DNA of 9,684 bases, from positions 1 to 9,684 of the forward strand of contig JAWPNA010000105.1 of NCBI GenBank assembly GCA_045402695.1. The letters are read 5' to 3'. The translations under genes were made by a program, and so were the position numbers. This document shows, piece by piece, positions 6,720-9,684 of this stretch (the stretch's first letter is position 1; each line of letters starts with the position of its first letter). The stretch comes from JAWPNA01 sp045402695. Its GTDB lineage: Bacteria > Acidobacteriota > Polarisedimenticolia > JACPZX01 > DASXTC01. Below the pieces are notes generated by a model that had not been told where the DNA came from, ran no database searches, and was given only the letters and a program-made list of their open reading frames with translations.

Positions 6720-8723
6720 ATGCGACTTGGACTAGCGCTCTCAGGTGGCGGTTTCAGAGCCACGCTTTTCCATCTGGGGGTCATCCGTTACCTCCGGGCC
6801 GAGGGCCTATTGAAACACATCACTGCAGTCTCAGGTGTGTCCGGCGGGAGCATCACGGCAGCTCACCTCGTCATGAACTGGTCCAGATATCAAGAGTCGA
6901 TCCAGACGTTTGACTCTGCTTCGGATGAACTCATCCGCTTCGGATCCAGCGACATCCGGGGTCGCATCCTCAGACGAATGCCCTTCACTTGGTTCAGCCA
7001 GCTCGTGCCGAGGTTTCTGCCGCTTGCTGACCGGATCAGAACTACCTCCACTAAACTGCTCCGCAGGTATTGCGACAAGCAGCTCTTTCACTCTCATGGA
7101 ATAGCAGAGTGTGTCGACACAACGGTAAACCTTCCCGCTCTATACGTTGTCGCGACGAACCTCTCAAAGGCGGGCTTCACGTGCTTCACACAGGGGAAGC
7201 TCATTCACATCCCGTTGGGATCTGCCCAGGACATCAGGTACATGGAAGCGCACCTGACGCCTCTTGCGCTGGCCGTTGCGGCGTCATCCGCCCTTCCTGG
7301 ATTCTTCTCTCCCATTGAGGTGTCCGATGCGGACGTCGGTTCGGATCCGAACGAGTTCAGGCTAGAAACATTTTCGGATGGAGGAGTAGGCGACAACCTA
7401 GCAGTGAACACGTTTCTTGCTCTACTCGACAGGGACTTGGACTGTGTGATTGTGAGCGACGCTGGTCGATCTTTCGTTGACCCGGGAGAAACAAGTGAGT
7501 TTGGACTTCTACGAACCGCTTTAAGGGCGACCGATCTCATGATGTTCCGCATTCGGAAGATGGAGCTGGAGAACGCACGTGCTCGGGGAGGGCAAAAATA
7601 TCGAATTATCTCGATCTCAGACACAGTCGAACAGAGCAAGGATCCGGCTGCATCACCTGAGGCGGTACAGTCCCAGCTCGAGAGGCTCCGTACGGACCTT
7701 GACCCATTCAGCTCGTTGGAAGCTGAGGAGCTGATCCGGCACGGGTTCTGCCTAGCTAGGGTAGAGGTATCTGACCTCGTCGGCGGAGCGGGCTCAGCGA
7801 GCCTCGAGGGGTGGTTACCAAAACGTGAAAAACCTTCTGCTCGTGACCAGAACAAGATCGCTAGGCGGCTTCAAGGCGGCGCTCGGCGCAAGCTACGCCT
7901 TTTTGCGTTGTCTGACTGGGTCAGCTGGCTACACGTGGCGATCGGCCTAGGCGTGGTCGCCCTGGCGATTAGCTATCTACCATCGACGATCAACAAGACC
8001 CAGCGGATGTATGACTATGTGCGCGCCTACAGGTTGGTGAGCGCAGCGGCCCCAGCGTGGGAATCGAGGAGCCTGACAGCAGTCACAATAGTACCTGTGC
8101 TGACTCGCCCCAACAACGCCGGATTCCGCATCGTGAGCGAGCATAGAGTGTGGGACCTCAGAAGACTTGCCCTCGATCCAAATAGCCATAGCACGCTCGG
8201 CGTTCTCGGGAGATCCTTATTGACGCGGACCGCTCTCCTGGTAAGAACGGACTCTCGAGAGAACATATACCGGTACTGGTATCAGACGTCCAGCGAGTAC
8301 TTCAACGCGTGGAGCGTGAACAACTCCTATCCGGTCAGCTTGCTGTCCAAAGAGGAAAAGACCGTTACGGGCCTTGCAATCCTCAAACCTTGGCAGGTCA
8401 ACGTAGACGTGTCGAGCGTACCTCTGAATCAGGAGTTCCTCCTCGCCGTCCAGTCTGAGACTGAGGGTGCATTCAAAACCAGAGACCACTGGTGGACCGC
8501 AATGGCTGTCACTGACACTGTAGGAAGCGCCTCAATGCGAATCTTGTTCCCCAGAGAACTGCCGTACCGGAGTGCTGTATTCCTGATGTATCCAAACGAC
8601 TTGCCTTCCGAGGCGAGGGCATTCGAGGGGATCATGCTGAAGGGGTGGAATCAAACAGAGCTGCTTTGGGAAATCGATGACCCTAAACAGGGATACACGT
8701 ACAAGGTTCAGTGGGACTGGTAG
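6720..8723 (+). CDS. Patatin-like phospholipase with transmembrane helix and unrecognised C-terminal domain
   Basis: This gene encodes 667 residues. The N-terminus, MRLGLALSGGGFRATLFHLG, is the canonical patatin opening with a Gly-rich oxyanion motif (8-14), which fixes the start. The nucleophile elbow is GVSGG (39-43, S41), and the dyad Asp is in SDGG (D220). Both catalytic residues are present, so the patatin domain (about 1-350) should be an active acyl hydrolase on phospholipids. A basic stretch (ARRLQGGARRKLR, 381-393) precedes one helix at about 404-420, implying that the catalytic domain is cytosolic. Residues about 425-667 would then be periplasmic. They contain several beta-strand-like stretches and many Trp and Tyr residues, ending KVQWDW. 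I do not recognise this domain. A possible weak ribosome site (CGGGGAC, 6707-6713) lies just upstream. Patatin enzymes are known effectors in some anti-phage systems such as CBASS (CapV/CapE type), but no cyclase or sensor gene is visible here. Lipid turnover or envelope remodelling are equally possible roles. Confidence 0.9.
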   Translation: MRLGLALSGGGFRATLFHLGVIRYLRAEGLLKHITAVSGVSGGSITAAHLVMNWSRYQESIQTFDSASDELIRFGSSDIRGRILRRMPFTWFSQLVPRFLPLADRIRTTSTKLLRRYCDKQLFHSHGIAECVDTTVNLPALYVVATNLSKAGFTCFTQGKLIHIPLGSAQDIRYMEAHLTPLALAVAASSALPGFFSPIEVSDADVGSDPNEFRLETFSDGGVGDNLAVNTFLALLDRDLDCVIVSDAGRSFVDPGETSEFGLLRTALRATDLMMFRIRKMELENARARGGQKYRIISISDTVEQSKDPAASPEAVQSQLERLRTDLDPFSSLEAEELIRHGFCLARVEVSDLVGGAGSASLEGWLPKREKPSARDQNKIARRLQGGARRKLRLFALSDWVSWLHVAIGLGVVALAISYLPSTINKTQRMYDYVRAYRLVSAAAPAWESRSLTAVTIVPVLTRPNNAGFRIVSEHRVWDLRRLALDPNSHSTLGVLGRSLLTRTALLVRTDSRENIYRYWYQTSSEYFNAWSVNNSYPVSLLSKEEKTVTGLAILKPWQVNVDVSSVPLNQEFLLAVQSETEGAFKTRDHWWTAMAVTDTVGSASMRILFPRELPYRSAVFLMYPNDLPSEARAFEGIMLKGWNQTELLWEIDDPKQGYTYKVQWDW

Positions 8724-9053
8724 CAGCGTTTCTTCCCGATAGGCTGTTCAATAGGGCAAGTCCTTGACCTCCGTGTATGTTCCCTCGTCGCTCGGGTCTA
8801 TGTAGATTCGTGGTGAACCGACGGCCTGCTGATTACGAAGCGGAGGGTGCTAAACCTAAGAAAACACAGGAAGTTACATCCGACACGAAAGATAAGGACT
8901 TAGATGATTCCGACCCTCCGGTTGATCCTCCTGAATCGTCCTAGATCGGGATGGAATGGTATCAGAGTGGTGTCAGCCAGGAGCCTGTATCATGTGCTCC
9001 GGACGCAGTTCTCGAGTTATCCCGAGGATTCTCTGAAGGAGCGCCACCGTAGC
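8724..9053. other. Gene-poor stretch around the second repeat
   Basis: Apart from the 26-bp repeat, I see no secure gene. An ATG at 8777 opens a 55-codon frame to TAG 8942-8944. It reads through the repeat (NRRPADYEA) into an acidic tail ending DPPVDPPESS, but has no ribosome site. An 8-bp inverted repeat, CGGAGGGT (8841-8848) and ACCCTCCG (8913-8920), starts on the last base of the direct repeat. No terminator with a T tract follows the patatin gene. Confidence 0.4.
8816..8841 (-). repeat. Direct repeat copy 2 (26 bp), tRNA-Thr(CGU)-like fragment
   Basis: This copy is identical to 4043-4068, in the same orientation and 4,773 bp away. On the minus strand the base after TT is C, so the T-loop match (TTC) runs one base further here than in copy 1, and then tRNA identity is lost. 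The 5' half of the tRNA is again missing. With copy 1 it brackets the kinase remnant, the dual hydrolase and the patatin gene. The two copies could be left and right attachment sites, or two of several dispersed copies. Confidence 0.8.
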
Positions 9054-9684
9054 ATGGGCATCCGGATCAAACACCAGGAAGGAGAGGGCTCTCTGCCTCG
9101 ATCATCCCCCTCTCAGGACCTGGAGCGGGAGAGTATTCGAGCCCTGCAGGCACTGTTACCACCAGGCAGGCTGATCCTTCGAGACTCGCGAACGGAGGAT
9201 TTTGGCGTAGATCAGGCCATCGAAGTGATCGAGGACGAACAGCCTACGAACTGCTGCGCCAAGGTTCAGATCCGTGCCCGTCGCGGTACTCGAGTCGGTC
9301 GTGACGGAAGTGTGACACTCTCCGTTTCCACCGCCAACCTGAACTACCTCCTCAACGGAGAGACGCCGCTCTACATCTTGTATCGTCCCGAGGGCCGGCA
9401 GTTTCGCTTCTGCTGGGCGCGCGAGGAAGCACATCGTCTTCGCACCTCGAATCCGAACTGGGCAGCACAGAAGACCGTAGCCTTGCGCTTCACTCAGATC
9501 TTGGACAGCGGCTGTCACCGAACACTCATATGCGGCCACCGAAGAACACTTCATAACCGGCCACTCGAGGTCGCGGGTCGTCAGTATCGTTCAGTTGATC
9601 CCATCTGTTCAAGCCTCATCGGATCAAGGCCAGCCGCCGCGCCTTGTGGAGCCTGTGGGCGGCGCGGGGTCGGCGCCGTCCAAG
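9054..9684 (+). CDS. DUF4365-like (PD-(D/E)XK-related) protein, partial, probably frameshifted
   Basis: The frame is open from ATG 9054 to the right edge. AAGGAG (9036-9041) lies 12 nt upstream; GTG 8994 is an alternative start. Residues about 20-150 resemble DUF4365. A helical segment (DLERESIRALQALLPPGRLI) leads to RTEDFGVDQAIEVIED (D49, D53, E57) and then AKVQIRAR (Q72, R74). Typical members read GxD..vei followed by QxK, where the Lys belongs to a nuclease-like active site; here it is Arg. NLNYLLNGETPLYILYRP and FRFCWAREEAHRL continue the family pattern. After RFTQILD (about residue 151) this frame turns Cys/Arg-rich, while the frame one base on gives a more natural AAVTEHSYAATEEHF and also stays open to 9684. 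A single-base insertion near 9507 is likely. DUF4365 proteins are often encoded near defence or mobile genes. This copy may be inactive; the family call rests on motif recognition. Confidence 0.55.
   Translation, partial: MGIRIKHQEGEGSLPRSSPSQDLERESIRALQALLPPGRLILRDSRTEDFGVDQAIEVIEDEQPTNCCAKVQIRARRGTRVGRDGSVTLSVSTANLNYLLNGETPLYILYRPEGRQFRFCWAREEAHRLRTSNPNWAAQKTVALRFTQILDSGCHRTLICGHRRTLHNRPLEVAGRQYRSVDPICSSLIGSRPAAAPCGACGRRGVGAVQ

Noticed and set aside
8777..8944. 55-codon ORF through repeat copy 2 with an acidic, Pro-rich tail
   Set aside because: There is no ribosome binding site, its middle is the tRNA-like repeat, and there is no recognisable family. Lack of stops over 165 bases is weak evidence.
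9156..9554. 132-codon minus-strand ORF at the right end
   Set aside because: It lies opposite the DUF4365-like frame, whose family motifs are far more convincing.
9637..9667. CCGCGCC/GGCGCGG stem near the right edge
   Set aside because: GC-only 7-bp matches are common in this composition, and it lies within an open frame with no T tract.

Overview
The window looks like part of an Acidobacteriota chromosome or a close relative. I infer this from protein types, not from a marker gene. It has a secreted VWFA-related protein of the class common in Acidobacteriota, a secreted M14 peptidase with a long C-terminal extension, and the N-terminus of a kinase (GAGGMGEVYRA, VAVKIL, SHPHIC) of the kind abundant in that phylum.

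Layout. Positions 1-4031 are GC-rich. They hold two long divergent genes for exported proteins: a VWFA-related protein on the minus strand, cut by the left edge, and a complete M14 zinc carboxypeptidase-like protein on the plus strand. Their ATG codons overlap on opposite strands at 1358-1361. Twelve bases after the peptidase stop codon comes the first copy of an exact 26-bp direct repeat (4043-4068). The second copy is at 8816-8841. Read on the minus strand, the repeat matches part of a tRNA-Thr(CGU): anticodon loop, 3' half of the anticodon stem, variable loop, 5' half of the T stem and the first two T-loop bases. No intact tRNA is present at either copy.

Between the repeats lie a truncated Ser/Thr kinase remnant (minus, 4225-4494), which still looks GC-rich, and then two co-directional genes of clearly lower GC. 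The first encodes a membrane-anchored protein with two alpha/beta-hydrolase domains in tandem (4805-6625). The second encodes a patatin-like phospholipase with a transmembrane helix and an unrecognised C-terminal domain (6720-8723). Charge distribution suggests the patatin domain is cytosolic while both hydrolase domains, and the patatin protein's own C-terminal domain, are periplasmic. The pair could therefore be a lipase or esterase system spanning the inner membrane. No known system name can be given.

Beyond the second repeat, GC rises again. A DUF4365-like, PD-(D/E)XK-related ORF starts near 9054 and runs off the right edge. It has Arg in place of the usual motif Lys and a probable +1 frameshift near 9507. 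Repeats with tRNA identity, a composition shift, a broken kinase and a DUF4365 fragment together suggest an accessory insertion region, possibly a defence or integrative-element neighbourhood. No integrase, transposase, complete tRNA, rRNA or CRISPR array was seen.
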